Source: Oxyruncus cristatus (Eukaryota; Chordata; Aves; Passeriformes; Cotingidae). From it: a DNA stretch of 64,000 bases. The stretch spans positions 373,404-437,403 of the forward strand of contig VXAY01002920.1 in assembly GCA_013399855.1 (NCBI GenBank). The letters are read 5' to 3'. The position numbers were made by a program, and so were the translations under genes. Positions 24,507 to 36,900 of the stretch are shown piece by piece (position 1 is the first letter of the stretch; every line of letters begins with the position of its first letter). The notes under the pieces are model-generated. The model was not told the DNA's origin. It made no database searches and saw nothing but the letters and a program-made list of their open reading frames with translations.

Positions 24507-24861
24507 CAGCTGCATGTGGGGCTGGGCATGAGTCTCTCTGTGGACCTCATGACCCTGACCCACTGATCCCCTCTGCACTTGTCCTCTTCCACTTTGAGAT
24601 TCCCAAGGCCAATGCCTTTGGCAGGCTGTTTGGAAGAGGAAACGTGTGCGATGGAAAGAGGGGAGCGACACCTCATCAAGGGGCCTCGTCCTACCCTTTG
24701 GGACTGCTGCCCCCAGTGAGGAGCCCGGTGGGAGACCCTCTGTGGTGGCAGAGCAGAGAAGGCTGGACCGGATCTCCGCTGGGATCTGACATTCCCTGCC
24801 AGGGTCTCCACTCTGTGCATTGCTGCTGTCTCCTCCTTTTGAAGAAATTTTTTAATGTCTT

Positions 24862-24878
24862 AAAAAAAAAAAAAAAAA
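24862..24878. repeat. A homopolymer
   Basis: About 17 consecutive A follow TTTTTTAATGTCTT. No retrogene or SINE body is recognised immediately upstream, so it need not be a retrotransposon tail. Confidence 0.9.
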
Positions 24879-26984
24879 GAAAGATTACTTTGTTACAATC
24901 ATTCAGCAAAGGGTTTCTGTGCCTGTAGAAAATATTAATAGACTATTATGAGGTCCTACAACTAATTTTTCCACACATATCATCTGTCTTTGCATGGTTA
25001 TTAAACTCCAACAATATTTCATGCAATGCTTTCCTGCTAAATTAATTTGGTTTCTTCTTCTCCTGCTTCTCTTTTTTTCCTCCCTCCACAACCTTTAAAA
25101 TTAAATTGAATCTTCATAATTACGGCTTTTTTTTTGTTGTTCCTCATATCTTTTTCTTTTCAATTTTCCTATCAAAGGGGCAATACAGTTTAATAAAGAT
25201 GTAAAGAAACAGAAATGAAAGTGTAAGGGACAGGAAGGGCTGTGTTGGGATCAGAGACAGGGGGCTCTGGAAGAGCTGGGGAACTCTGGAAAGGAAGGGA
25301 TGGAGGTGAGCAGGGAGCTGAACAGCACCTTCCAGGGCTGGCTCTAGCCTACATGGAAAATGAGGTGCGAGAAGCTGTTGCCAGAAATGACTCATCAAAT
25401 GGGAAGAGAGTGTTCCCACCCGGATTAATCCATGGATTTGGGGGTTGGCCTGGTGCAGTTTGGGGTCACCTGCTGCTCACTGCAATCTGAGGTGGTAACA
25501 GGAGGCACCCTTAGGACAATGGCCCTGGCTTGCAGGAGGAAATGTCCCATGTGCACCCTGGGGCTCTCCTGGGATCACCCAGGCCTCAAACTCTCCCTCT
25601 CATCTCCCTCCCCTGTCACCACCTCCCAAAAGTCTGGGTACAACCTGGGCTAGGAGAGCACAGCTGAGGAAACGAGGGCATTGTTTGACCTGCAGGAGGA
25701 CCTGGCACAAATCCCCGGCCCCGGAACTGCTCGTTCCACATAATCTGCTGGAGTAAGACCTTTGATCATTTCCATGTCCCAGCTGTGCAGAGAAGTTCTG
25801 CATGCCTGGGGACAGGTCTTCTGCCTGGCCGAGGTTGGTCAGAGTGCAGCCGACTGTCATTCCCTTTGCCCAGGATGGCTCTCTCCTGGGAGATCAAGTG
25901 GTCGATCTGAACTAATTGTTAATCTTTATAAATCAGGGATTTTGACTCTTTTTTTATTCCTCTGTTTATCTGGGAAGTCGTCCTAAGGAAGACCTGGTGA
26001 ACAGAGAAGAAGAGCAGAGTTATTCTTGATAAACTGTTCAATCGAGACATCAAACTACATCACATAAAGCGGGATTTTTCCCATTTCCTGGAAGTAGTAT
26101 TAGCCAACTCCCTCTGGGAATTTACCCTACAGATGGATGCTAAGGACATCACACAGGTGCTTTGGTGGCCAAATCACTGGGTCAGACAAACCTGGAACCA
26201 AGGAGAGCTTCTGTGAAGGTCAGATCCGCTTGGGATTGGGCAGACTCCAAAGGGCACCACAAACTTTGTGGGACAGACCAGTGACTGATCTTTTCCAGAG
26301 GACAGAGGTGGTGTCCAGGCCAAGCAGAATCCAGCTCTTGGGCTTCCTACTCAACTCAGCAGCACCAGGAGGTTTGACTGAAGGTTCTCGAGCCGGTCGT
26401 GGTGGAAAATGGTCAATGGAGATGAGATCACAGGGGCCCAAAGGAGCTCGGACTGCAGCTGGGCCCAGACGATGTCCGCGTTTGCCGTCCTTGGCGAGAG
26501 GCCCAGGCCCCTGTCCCGGCTCCTCCAAGGAAATGCCTGCTTTCCTGGGATGACATGTGCACTTACCAATAGGTGGCACCAATGGAACGGGAATGTGAAA
26601 CTCCATGCAAACGTTCCTGGAGCAGAGGGTGCTGGGAATTTTCTCCCACATGGCTACAGACTTTCCCACAAGGGAGGTATCGATTCTGTGCCACTGTCAC
26701 TGTTGTGGCATGCTGGAATCTGGGAGGATGGTCAGGAAATGTGACGATAGGAATCAACCCCAACTGCCTGTGATGCTGTGATCTCTGGAATTTCGATTCA
26801 CGTGCACAGAGGAATGAGAAATATTTAACATATATTTAATAAGGCGATCAGCTCCCATTTGTAACCCAGAGGGAAGGTTTGATTCAGATATGGTTCACGT
26901 GACCACAGGAAAACCAGTTTTCCTTGGGTGAAAGGAATAACCTGTTTTCCAGGGGAATCTCTCTAATTTCTAGAGTCCCTAGGT

Positions 26985-27085
26985 ATCTCCACCCTGTCCA
27001 GTCATGCGTAGAAAACAGGATGCACTGGAGGTGCAATCCTTCACTTGTGCAGAATTTGTTTCCTCGTGATCATGATGAATTTTAG
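26985..27085. repeat. Duplicated 101-bp element, copy 1
   Basis: This aligns without a gap to 28251-28351: 80 of 101 positions are identical by my count. The best-kept parts are GTGCAATCCTTCACT/TGTGC (27031-27050) and GATGAATTTTAG (27074-27085). It is not CR1 and not a simple repeat. It may be a local duplication or two copies of an unnamed dispersed element. Confidence 0.85.
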
Positions 27086-28250
27086 CCCTGGGCTTGAAAG
27101 ACTTTTCTAAACAGAGACATTTTGGTCCCATTCAGGAGGGACTGAACCTCCTTCTTCCAATGACTCCAGATGGAGCAGAAAGGCTCCCAAAATGGGATCC
27201 AGGTCCTGCTCTCACTTGTGCTGATTTTGGACAATGATTGTTTAGCCTCATGGCATAATCCCACATTCCAGCCCTCTCCTGCAAAACTGGGGACCTCTAC
27301 TGTGTTTTCAAGCTCATGTGCAGAGAGGGCAAGACTGTGTGTTAACCCCCCCCAAATTGCACCATCATGTCCTGACATTCCCATCACCACAGACAGGCTG
27401 TGATCCTGCCTGGGTATTAACATTTGGTTTATGCCGTGAATTTTTTACAGTTTAAAACCAGTAGCCTTTTTTCCCAGTGCTTTAAAGATGATGAACATTA
27501 TCCTTCACATCCCTTTGCTCATCAGCCATGTGTTTATGTACCAAGCATCTGGCTACATTATTATTTATATTACAGGAGACTGCACCAAAAAAAAACCCCT
27601 CAACAACCTCTGAGGAAATCAAAACACATTTGGGCCAAAGCGAAGCGAAATGCTAATTTTCCCCTTATGAACCACTGCCATGGCAAAATATTTACTGTTT
27701 ATGATTATTCAGGCTCCCCACGTTAAGTTTTTACTGTGAGATTTATGGGCATGCTTGCATTTATAATATGTCAAAAGTTCCTCAAATTGTGACAATAGTC
27801 AGTTAAGGAATAATTTAGTGATGAGAGATGAAAAAAAAGTGGGAAACTGAGAGCTTTGGTAGTTTGAGGCTTGTAAAACAACGCCAAGATGAATGGCATT
27901 GGTTCTTCCCTGCTTTTCCCGTTGCTGCTTCCAGTGGAGCAAGCTGTAGGGTAGATGGGATGGCAGCAGGGGTTTGGTTTAGTTAAGAGAGCTCAAGCTG
28001 TTCTAAATTGTGGGTAAAACCCACTACAAGTGGACCTTGAACACCTGTGGGCATTGTCTGTGGAGGTGAGGGAGGGAATGCTGTGGAGCAAAGATGTTTC
28101 TGGAGCTGGCTGGTCCATCAGGGTGGAGGCGGCACAGAGGACAGCCCAGACCTCGTGGCTGGACTGGTCATTGTGCTTGATCAGGTGTCACCAGTGTTCC
28201 TGCAGTTTTCCTCTCTCCTGGTTGCAGGTCTTAGCCAAGGTCACTTATTC
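27086..28250. other. Spacer between the duplicated copies
   Basis: No gene seen. About 27380-27850 is AT-rich and repeat-free with ATTATTATTTATATTACAGG at 27557; 27100-27300 is plain unique sequence. No CR1 is present. Confidence 0.5.
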
Positions 28251-28351
28251 ATCTCCATCCTGTCCAACCAGACATGGAAAGCGGGATGCACCGGCGCTGC
28301 AATCCTTCACTCGTGCAAAATTCACTCCCTCCTGATCAGGCTGAATTTTAG
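28251..28351. repeat. Duplicated 101-bp element, copy 2
   Basis: This is the same-orientation partner of 26985-27085, 1.17 kb downstream of its end. The shared block starts at ATCTCCA and ends at TGAATTTTAG in both, and identity drops to background outside it. Equal length with no indel is unusual at about 79% identity and suggests constraint or a defined element. Confidence 0.85.
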
Positions 28352-31300
28352 ACTTCCCCAAAAGAAACCCTGGGAATTCAATCCATATTCTAAAACCTCC
28401 TGGTGTGTTAATTCTTCCTATATCCCAGCATGTCTCTCCCCTTTCTACAGCTGGGGATGTGCCGTGATTCCCCGTGGCACCCACCCATCCCCTTTGCTGA
28501 CAGCACTCCGGCTCATCCCCAGCACTGGCCGGCGCCTTGTGAGGGAGAGGCCTCTGATTAAAATGTCATCAGGAAAACAAACCACATAATCAAGTTCTGC
28601 ACAAGCTGGTCCATCATGGGGATTAAAAATAGAGGCTCCCTTCCACCATAATCCAGCATCCTGGGAACGAGGGTGTCGTGCCTGCTGAAGGCGAAAGAGC
28701 TGGTGTGGGGTTGGGCATTTGCAATCAGGTCCTCATCAGACTTCGGATCTTGCTCCATTTTCTGCTCAGCATTTAACAAATCAAGGAAGAAATGCCCCTG
28801 CCTGGGGTCAGAGATAAATCTTCTACCCTGGACAAAGGGTAGATCTCCTTGTCAGTGCACTGATTTATTGTGACCTTATAGTCAGACTCTCTAATTTCTG
28901 CATGTGGCTATAGGTGCCACGGGTGATTTGTTTCCTCTCCCGATTCCCTCTGACTGCTCAGGAACAGGGAGCACTGGGGACTCGCTGACACTTCTCTGGG
29001 GACAAGGTTTGGGTGGCTGTGTCTCGCCTGGGTCAGCTCTGCAGGAGGCCTTTGGTGGGAAAGGCATTGCTGTGCCTGACAGTTGGGTGCCCAAGGCAGA
29101 TGCCTCCTCTAAGGTCATAGCAGACATGAGAATAGGTGGAGGGGTCTTGAACGCATCCATGGGGAAGACCTAAACCAAAACTAGAGCTACAAGGACTTAG
29201 AGAGAGCCACCCTTTGATTTTCCTTGCACTGATAGTTATTCCGGGCACATGTTGCAGAGGAACAAGTGCACCTCTACCTGCCAAGAGTGAGGGATCAAAA
29301 CCCCACTGTTGCTCACCTCAGCTGCAGGTATAAAATAATTTCCTGCTTGAACTTATGTTTAGTTTCCGCTCACTGACCTTTCAGCCTTACCCTGTCCTTC
29401 AAAAGGAAGGTGCCCAGAATCCCTCAGGGTGTGAGCTCTCACTTTTCCTTCTGATAGACCCGAGGCGGTTATGCTCCCAAAGCATCTCACCACCAGCCCT
29501 TGAGCCACCCTGGTGCCTCTGTGTCCTCTGCAGCTGCACAATGTCCTTGGTGAAGCCCAGAGCCCACAGCTGGGCATTGTCCTGTCCATGCCCCAAGGCC
29601 AAACCCTGAGAGAAATGCCCCCTGCTCAGCCAGCAGCCCTCACTGACACCCCCAGGCTCTCCACTGGCATTGCAGAGCTTATCCAAAAGGAGGGGTACCC
29701 AAGGTTTCAAGGACAAATTTGGGAAGGAGACTTTCTTTGCCCTCACTGGGTGTCCAAAGGGGTTCAGGCACTGGCCTCTCCGCATGGATGCTCCATTCTC
29801 AGCTTGGTGGGTGTGCAGAGGTGGATGTGGCAGGAGTTTCTATTGCTGCCACTGAAAGTCTGGATCTCCTTAAACCAGCACAGCTTTTCTGTCCATGCAT
29901 AAATTGCCTGGTACCTAAGCTACCTAAAATGTATTTCGGAGAGCTTGGTGCAGCAGACCCTGATCTCTGTTGGAACTCCCATTGTGAATAATGGTGAGAA
30001 TTTATTATATTCTATTTATTTTTGGAGGGGGGGGGGGGAAAGCCACCTCACGGGGAAGGGTATTTCTCTGTAATTTCCACAGCCCTTTTAAACACAGATC
30101 CCGGCAATGCAAATTCCCGTTCCTCTTCCCAAGCACATTTTGTGCAGCAACCCCCAAGCCCAACACTGCCCTATCTCTTCCCTCTATACAAACATACAAA
30201 GGCATAATAAAATAGCTAAGAAGCCAGAGCAGTAAAATTTCGTGCCCTGAGGGGAAAAATGGCATATATTGCCCTGAGCCTTTAGCTGAGGCCAAAATAT
30301 ATGTAAAGAGACTTGGGAACTATTTTCTTTCCTAGTGCAGTATTTCACCTCTATGGCCCTCAGAACTAGTCAATATTTGTATAATATATATATAAAAATA
30401 ACCTCAGATAGATGGATAAAACCTGAGCAAAATTCACCTCGGAAAGCCTTTTATTCCAACTGGAAAATTGCCCTGCAAATGTACTCAACACAATACCCAC
30501 TCCTTCACTTGGAAGTGACAGTTGCAGCTGTTAACGCAGCCACATTATCTCATCTGAGGAGACAAATCTCAGGCTGTATTTCACTGTAGCCTCAGAATGT
30601 ATATATGCCCCAAAGACTGCTCCAGCTACATCTGTCTTGCTGTATAGATTTCAGATAGGGATGTATACTTCCCAGGGTTTTTCCCTTCCCTCTGGTTAGT
30701 TAGGGAGTGCTGGAGGTTAATAAAACATCATCTTGTTTCTGCACGGGGGCAGGAAGCAGAAGGGAGTGTCCTACTCCGAAGGGAGAGGGATTCCTCGGAG
30801 CTGTGCTTCACCTCAGTGGTGTCATGGACATAGAGGGGAGGAAGGAAATGGCAGGGATTTGTTAATTCCCAGCTTTTCCATGGCCCTTCCCTACCCAGCT
30901 CGGTGCCTGACTGCTCCGGCTCCCACCTGGCTCCCGCCAGGATTTCCAGAGCTGTTGCTCCTTGTTAACCCCACGTCCTATTGCAGATCAGAACTGAGGG
31001 TTATAATGAGGAATCCTGGGACTGTCAGGAGAGAAAATACGTAAAGGTGTGGGGGGGAATCGCCTATTAGGATTTTAAATAGTCTCATGAGTCTCATCAT
31101 TATTTGAGATACTTAAGATCACTTGACAAAGCCCTGGAGAATATACAGAAAGCTAGACAGGGACCTTTGATGGATTTTTTAAAATATCTAATGCGCCTTT
31201 TCCAACTCTATCCACTAAAAAAATGACTAATCTGTTGCTGTTCTTCGCTACCACGATTATAAGAGTGTCCCCAAAGCATCTCTCATGTGAGATGTTGTCT

Positions 31301-31681
31301 GTTCGTGCCCAGCTGAGCAGCAATTCCTGCTTTTCGCCTTTAATTTTCCAGGCAAACATCTGTGCCAGGAGCTGCGGTGCCGGGAGAGCATCTTGCCTGA
31401 GGAGACCTGGTGTTTCTGCACTCTGGGAACACCAAAACTCTCCACGGGGAGATCAGGGGGGTTGGTGGCGGACGTCGCTTCCCAGCTCCCAGGCAATTGC
31501 CTTGGAGGAGCCCTGGGGCAGTAACTCCCTCCCATGGATCTGGGAAAACTGGGACAAGAAAGGCTAGTGCTGGCCAGGAGGTCACTTCTTCATGCAAGTG
31601 TAGAATTTGGCTCTCTATGGTTCTGTAAAGGTTTTGGGAAGGGGTGAAGGGGAAAGAACCCTTTCTAGGTAGAAGAGAGTG
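28352..31681. other. Non-genic stretch
   Basis: No gene seen. A 13-base G-run lies near 30026-30038. 30330-30420 is AT-rich with TATATATATAAAAATAACC. ORFs of up to 129 codons at 29355-29991 overlap on both strands and show no domain. 31060-31260 is AT-rich. No interspersed repeat is recognised. Confidence 0.5.
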
Positions 31682-31960
31682 CACCAAGGACAGGACCCAG
31701 GGAAGGGCTGGAGCTGTGTCAGGGCAGGCTCAGGTTGGATCTCAGGACAAGGTTCTTCCCCCAGAGGCTGGTTGGCACTGACCAGGCTCCCCAGGGCAGT
31801 GGGCACAGCCCCAAGGCTGCCAGAGCTCCAGGAGGGTTGGGATGATCCTCTGGGGCACAGGGGGGGACTCTTGGGGCTGGGCCTGTGCAGGGCTGAGGGT
31901 GGGACTGGATGGTCCTTGGGGGCCCCTCCCAGCCCAGCACACTCTGGAATTCTGGGATTA
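31682..31960 (+). mobile_element. CR1 LINE 3' fragment (group B)
   Basis: AGCTGTGTCAGGGCAGGCTC, then AAGGTTCTTCCCCCAGAGGC and the tail CACTCTGGAATTCTGGGATT. It is very similar to 895-1212, 33572-33820 and 58733-58984 and so belongs to the same burst. The same-strand group A copy at 32082 follows 120 bases later. Confidence 0.93.
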
Positions 31961-32081
31961 TCTTGGTGATTTTCCAGCCCATGACTGCAGCATGTTGCCT
32001 TCCAGCACCGTTTCATAGCACCAAAATTACCCACAGCATGGAGATGGAAGAAGGTCAGCAATTATCAAGGAGCTGCCCCAG

Positions 32082-32217
32082 TCCTGGAAGTGTCCAAGGC
32101 CAGGTTGGATGGGGCTTGGAGCAACCCGGGCTGCTGGAAGGTGTCCCTGCCTGGGGAGGTGCAATGAGATGATCATTATTGTCCCTTTCCACCCAAACCA
32201 TTCCGTAATTCTGTGAA
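32082..32217 (+). mobile_element. CR1 LINE 3' end (group A)
   Basis: TCCTGGAAGTGTCCAAGGCC, GGCTTGGAGCAACCCGGGCT and CCACCCAAACCATTCCGTAA mark it. Sister copies read CCATGGCAGGG where this has CTGGGGAGG, a short deletion. Only the last 135 bases are present. Confidence 0.92.
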
Positions 32218-33571
32218 AACTGATGTGAACTTCAGGGCAGCTCCCACAGAGGGGGTGAACCAAGGAAAACCAAAGCTGATGAGCAGCTGTACTCACACAC
32301 CTCCAGCTCAAGGAGGCGAATGCGGTGGAAATTCAGGGGCAGCTCTGAGTGAAGTTGAGGAAAAAAAATCAAAAAAATCGAGGAGGCATTTTTATCTGGC
32401 TAATTTTCTCTCCCAGAATTAGTTGTGTGAATGGAGAAACCTGCTGGAGCAAGGAGTAAGAAAAGCCTTGGACGGAGTGGCTGCGCCTCCCAGGCCCTGA
32501 AATTTAAGATCTTTATAAATGATCTGTTAAAACTATAGTGACGATAAGCTTATGAATCATGATCTATATTAATCAAGGCTGCTGATATGGAAAGATTAAT
32601 TGAAACGTGCAGTTCTACACAAATGATAAAGTGGTAACAATTTAATATCAGACAAGGAGAGTGAAGAAATTACACTCCAAGCTTCATGCATCATTACTAT
32701 GGATATTAATATTTTACACAGCGCAACAGCATCGGGAATCATAATGAAAATCCATAACTAGTGCACAGACATGATTAAATACAACAGTCTTTAGGTGCTG
32801 TTTGGTGACGGGGGCTCGGCCATATTTCACTCCTGCTGCCGGTGATTCGAGTGATAGAGTCTAGACGTGGGTGATTAAAAAGTGTTCCTCCTAAAGGCTG
32901 TTAACCTTTTACTACTGAAATGAATTTCTTTGATTTTTAAATTATGCCGCTCACTCTGTGGTGTGGCTTTTTTTTTTCTTCGTTCCCCCCCCCCCCCCAA
33001 TCAAAACCTTGTCCAGAATATCAATGGAGTGGGTTCCCCAGGCAGTTGACAAAGCAGAAGTCGAGCACCACGGAGCGGATGCAGAGGGGTATTTAAGGGT
33101 GGGGAGGATGAAGGGGGGAGAGAGGGGTGAGAAAACAGGTTAAAAAACCAGGTTTTCAGTGCTCGTCATTATAGTGGTGCATATATTAGATGCAATACCC
33201 GCTGCTGAGCTGGGCCATAAAGGTTTTATCCACGGGAGTGGGGAATGGGCGCATCACTCACAAGTGGCAACAGCTCGAGTGAGTTATGCACCTCATTCCC
33301 AACCTGCACCCATAAAAACTTTATGCCGCTCCACGCCGTGACGTCTGTCCCCGCTGGGGGATTGATTCATCAGCCCTGATGGGGCCCGGATCAGGCCCCC
33401 AAGGGAAACAGAGAGAGGAGGAATGTGAGACCTGACTCAGCATTGTGCAAAAAGCCTCTTTTTGAGAAAAAGCTTGAAGCCCCCACAAGTGCAGAGCTTG
33501 GAGAAATGACGGCTCTGAAGGAATGACATCTGGACTTTCTGGAGAGAGGAGGAGGGTCCAAACCAGCCTCT
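32218..33571. other. Non-genic stretch with AT-rich core
   Basis: No gene seen. 32500-32960 is listed separately as a candidate conserved block. A 13-base C-run lies near 32986-32998, and 33140-33340 is repeat-free, with CATATATTAGATGCAATACC and CATAAAAACTTTATGCCGC, and may also be conserved. Confidence 0.5.
32500..32960. other. Candidate conserved non-coding block
   Basis: This is the densest cluster of homeodomain-like words in the window: ATATTAATCAAGG (about 32566), AAAGATTAATTGAAAC (about 32591), CATGCATCATTAC (about 32686), ATGATTAAATACAAC (about 32770) and GTGATTAAAAAGTG (about 32871). There is no repeat, no frame and no splice structure. The call rests on composition only. Confidence 0.35.
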
Positions 33572-33820
33572 ATCACAGAGTCACAGAATGGGCTGAGCTG
33601 GAAGGATGCACAAGGACCATCCAGCCCAACCCTCAGCCCTGCACAGGCCCAGCCCCAAGAGTCCCCCCCTGTGCCCCAGAGGATCATCCCAACCCTCCTG
33701 GAGCTCTGGCAGCCTTGGGGCTGTGCCCATTGCCCTGGGGAGCCTGGTCAGTGCCAACCACCCTCTGGGGGAAGAACCTTGTCCTGAGATCCAACCTGAG
33801 CCTGCCCTGACACAGCTCCA
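33572..33820 (-). mobile_element. CR1 LINE 3' fragment (group B)
   Basis: The terminus is well kept: ATCACAGAGTCACAGAATGG. CCTGGGGAGCCTGGTCAGTG and GAAGAACCTTGTCCTGAGAT follow. The copy ends inside the 3' UTR at CACAGCTCCA. A differently diverged CR1 tail begins only 26 bases further on. Confidence 0.93.
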
Positions 33821-33846
33821 TTCCCTGTGTCATTTCAGCTGCCAGA

Positions 33847-33985
33847 AATCATCGAATCATTGAACATTGAAAAGGTTGGAAAGGACCTTAATGGTCCTCC
33901 AGTCCCAACCTCTGCTGCCGTGGACACCTCCCAGTAGACCAGGTTGCCCAAGGCCTTATCCAACTGGCCTTGAACACTGCCAAGC
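33847..33985 (-). mobile_element. CR1 LINE 3' fragment, older type
   Basis: Octamer-like starts ATCATCGA and ATCATTGA, then GGTTGGAAAGGACCTTAATG and AGTAGACCAGGTTGCCCAAG. The words are closer to older CR1 3' ends than to the young group A copies. It stops near GAACACTGCC. Confidence 0.85.
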
Positions 33986-36900
33986 CAGGCTGGATAGAAA
34001 TGTGGTAGATTTTAAGTCCAGTAGCTCATGGTTGTGCCATCCTGGACTACACTGGGGGTGTTTTGAGGTGCCTCACCCATCGTGCCTCATCCACAGTGCA
34101 GGAATGGGGATGTGGGATGTCAGCCTGGAACCCTGCAGTTGGTGATGGGGGTGACCTGGGAGAGGAAGTCCAACATATGGGAGGGGGTTTGGAGATGCCA
34201 CATGACTCAGGCTGGTTTAGGTGGCCTCTGAAAGCAGTTGTAGGTCTGTCTTATAGCAGAGCACCAGACTGGTAACAGTGGGATAAACTGGGAATCCACA
34301 CAAATTTCCAGCTTGTACCACTGGAAGTTTGACTTCTTATGCATAAAATAAACAGTGACCAGTTGTGAGGAATCCCACCATGATCCAATGCTGAACATTC
34401 CAATGGACATCTAGTGGCCATTAAGTCAAAATATGTCCCTGTGCTTTTTTTAGAGTCGAAAAGTTTCACATTTCCCAGAGATCTTGCTTCAGGGCTGGTA
34501 GGTCCAGCCTCAGGTGCAGTGTCAGAGCCCAGATGTCACAACTCTCACCTTGTTTGGCCCATTTCTCAAAGCCCCGCTGGTGGCTGTGACAGACTCCCGG
34601 ATCTTGTTCATGTTAAAAAAATCCCAAAGAACAGCAACAACAAAAACCAGAAGGAAAAAAGAAAGAGAAAACAGAGAAGAAAAAGAAAAAAGAAAAAGGA
34701 AACCAAAAATATTAGAAAAAGGAAAAGAAAAAGAGAAGAAAAAATAGAAAGAAAAGAAAAAAATAAAAATAGCGAAGGAACTTTCTAACTTCCATAGTTG
34801 GAGAAAAATCCATCCATCCCTCCAGCCTTGGTATAGACACTCGTGGACGCAGTGCTTCCTGTGCTTTGGTTCCTTAGAAAGAGCCCCAAGGCAGTATTTT
34901 TTTGTTGTGGGAGAAATGAGAAACTAGAAATAAATAGCATTTCCCAGGTTTCTCTTCTTTGTTGAAACCCCACATGTGAGCATGGCCAGGTATCCTCTCC
35001 TCTGTGGCTTTCATGACACACTCAGGAGTGCCAGCATCCAGACCCCAGGAGGACAATAATCCATGGAAGCATGGATCAAAGGTTTCTGAGGGTACTTAAT
35101 CTCAGTTGTAATGTCCTGGATGAGAAATGGAATCGCCTGCGATGTAGAAAGACTTTCCTTGGCCAAGGTCTTGGGTGTTAACTTTGGTTCGCTGATAAAT
35201 GTCAGTAGATGGTGCCCAAGACATGGACTTGCCCCTGGAGTAACAGGGTCAGGACCCATCAATAATGTGCGTACAAGCTCATTCCTGAGACAGAAGGATT
35301 CTGGAAGGCCAAGAGGAGGTACTTTGTTTTGGGGGGAAGAGAAGAAGGTGGTCAAACACCAAGGTGATGAGCACAGCACGTGTGCCCCGCCACAGGACAC
35401 GGCCAGGGGTGGGAGTGGAGGGGAAGGTACCAAAGCTTTGGTGCTTCCCTTCTCGCCTAAATTTGGGACCCTTTGGATGCACCTTTGGATGCACCTCGGG
35501 TCCCCCTCTCCCTCCAGAGGTTTGCAAACACTGGGCTGAGCGGGAGCAGCTCCTAATCAATGACATTAATTAACAGATGAATGGCAGAGAGGCAGAGTGC
35601 TGCCCCACAAATGAAAAGCAAATCCCAGCCAGGGGAAAAACCGGCAAAACTGTAGCAATTTCGACTCGGTTCCCCTTGAGATTTGGCTCCAGATTCAAAG
35701 GATAGGCAGGCGGAGAGGGAGGGTGGGAGGAGGCGGGCGGGGGGGGACTTGGCTCATATTCTGCTGTGACCCAATTCCATACAAAGCATCCTGTAACAAA
35801 ACACGTCTCTATCTACAAAGTACAAGTAATCTTTGTTTTCAGTACAATACTTATCTGCATTTAGACCGACGATGGCAGTGCTTGGCTTATTTTCATGGAT
35901 CCAGTTATCCTTTTTATCCCTGTGAGCGTGTGTGTGTGTGTCTGTCTCCTCCTTCCCATCCTCCTTGCTGTCTCCTGTGCCCGTGCCAGCGGAGCAGCAC
36001 TTGGAGGGTGCTGTCAGCCATCAGCAGAGGTGGGAATACTGAAGGTCCGTGCCCATTTGGGGCTTTTGGACTGCCCAAATTCTTTGGTGCCTTGAGAAAG
36101 ACATGAGCTTGGGATCTAGTCCTCATCTCATCTAATCACATCCTGAGGTGCCACCAGAGGAACATGAGCACATGGGGCACCAGTCCGTGGCTTGTGCTGC
36201 CAGAGCTGCTGCCAGTCTGCTGTCTGAGCCACTGCATCCCCTCCCAGCCCTCACACATCCACCCTGATGGTAATTTTTGGCAGGGAGGGGCTGCTCGTTG
36301 TCCTGACAGTGCCTCCCACCAAGGCAGCCAGGTCTTGGTGGGACCATCTTTGGGCTCTGCTGTGGAGCAAAGGGCACCCTGAGTGGTGCCTCAGAGAGCA
36401 GTGTCCCAGACCCCCCAACACAGGGTCACAGAGGGTGGTCTCACACCAAATCTGACTGTCCCAGTCGTGTTGGCTTCTCTGGTTGTGCCACAGGCTGATG
36501 GTATGTCGCCAACTCCCATCGTGATTTTGCAGAAGATCATACCTGGAGAGTTCTCATCTCTCACACTGGTACGATTGAGTTTAGGAGTTTCTCTCTTCTC
36601 TTCAGGTCACGAAAGAAATGAGTTTCCAGCCTAGAAGATACACCCTAATTCAAGAACTCACTGCCAACAGCCCTCATGCAGCAAGGAACAGTCATTTCCC
36701 ATTGGAAGAGCCCTGGGGAATTCCCTGGTCTCGGGCGTGCCCCAAGTGGGACTGGAGGAATGTAAAGCCCTCTCAAAGCTTTTCAAACCAAAGAATCACA
36801 GGACAACCATGAGAATGCCTGGATGGAGAGACATCAGTCAGCTGGACTCCCCCTCCATGAGGGAACTCATCACTCTGCCCACCAACCCTGCGTCCCTTGT

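Larger units (their letters stand above)
21916..26984. other. Long stretch free of recognised interspersed repeats
   Basis: No gene and no CR1 recognised over about 5 kb, the longest such stretch here. It contains an AT-rich candidate conserved block (22860-23235), a pyrimidine-rich simple repeat (23466-23637), a purine tract at about 23268-23320, a GGGGA-type run (24423-24506) and an A-run (24862-24878). The 227-codon ORF at 24245-24928 is driven by the G-rich run. Confidence 0.55.

Noticed and set aside
24245..24928. 227-codon ORF
   Set aside because: The frame is kept open by a GGGGA-type run that encodes mostly G, R, E and K; no family resemblance.
34414..34788. Lysine-rich protein of 124 codons
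   Set aside because: The frame is only the translation of an A-rich purine tract.
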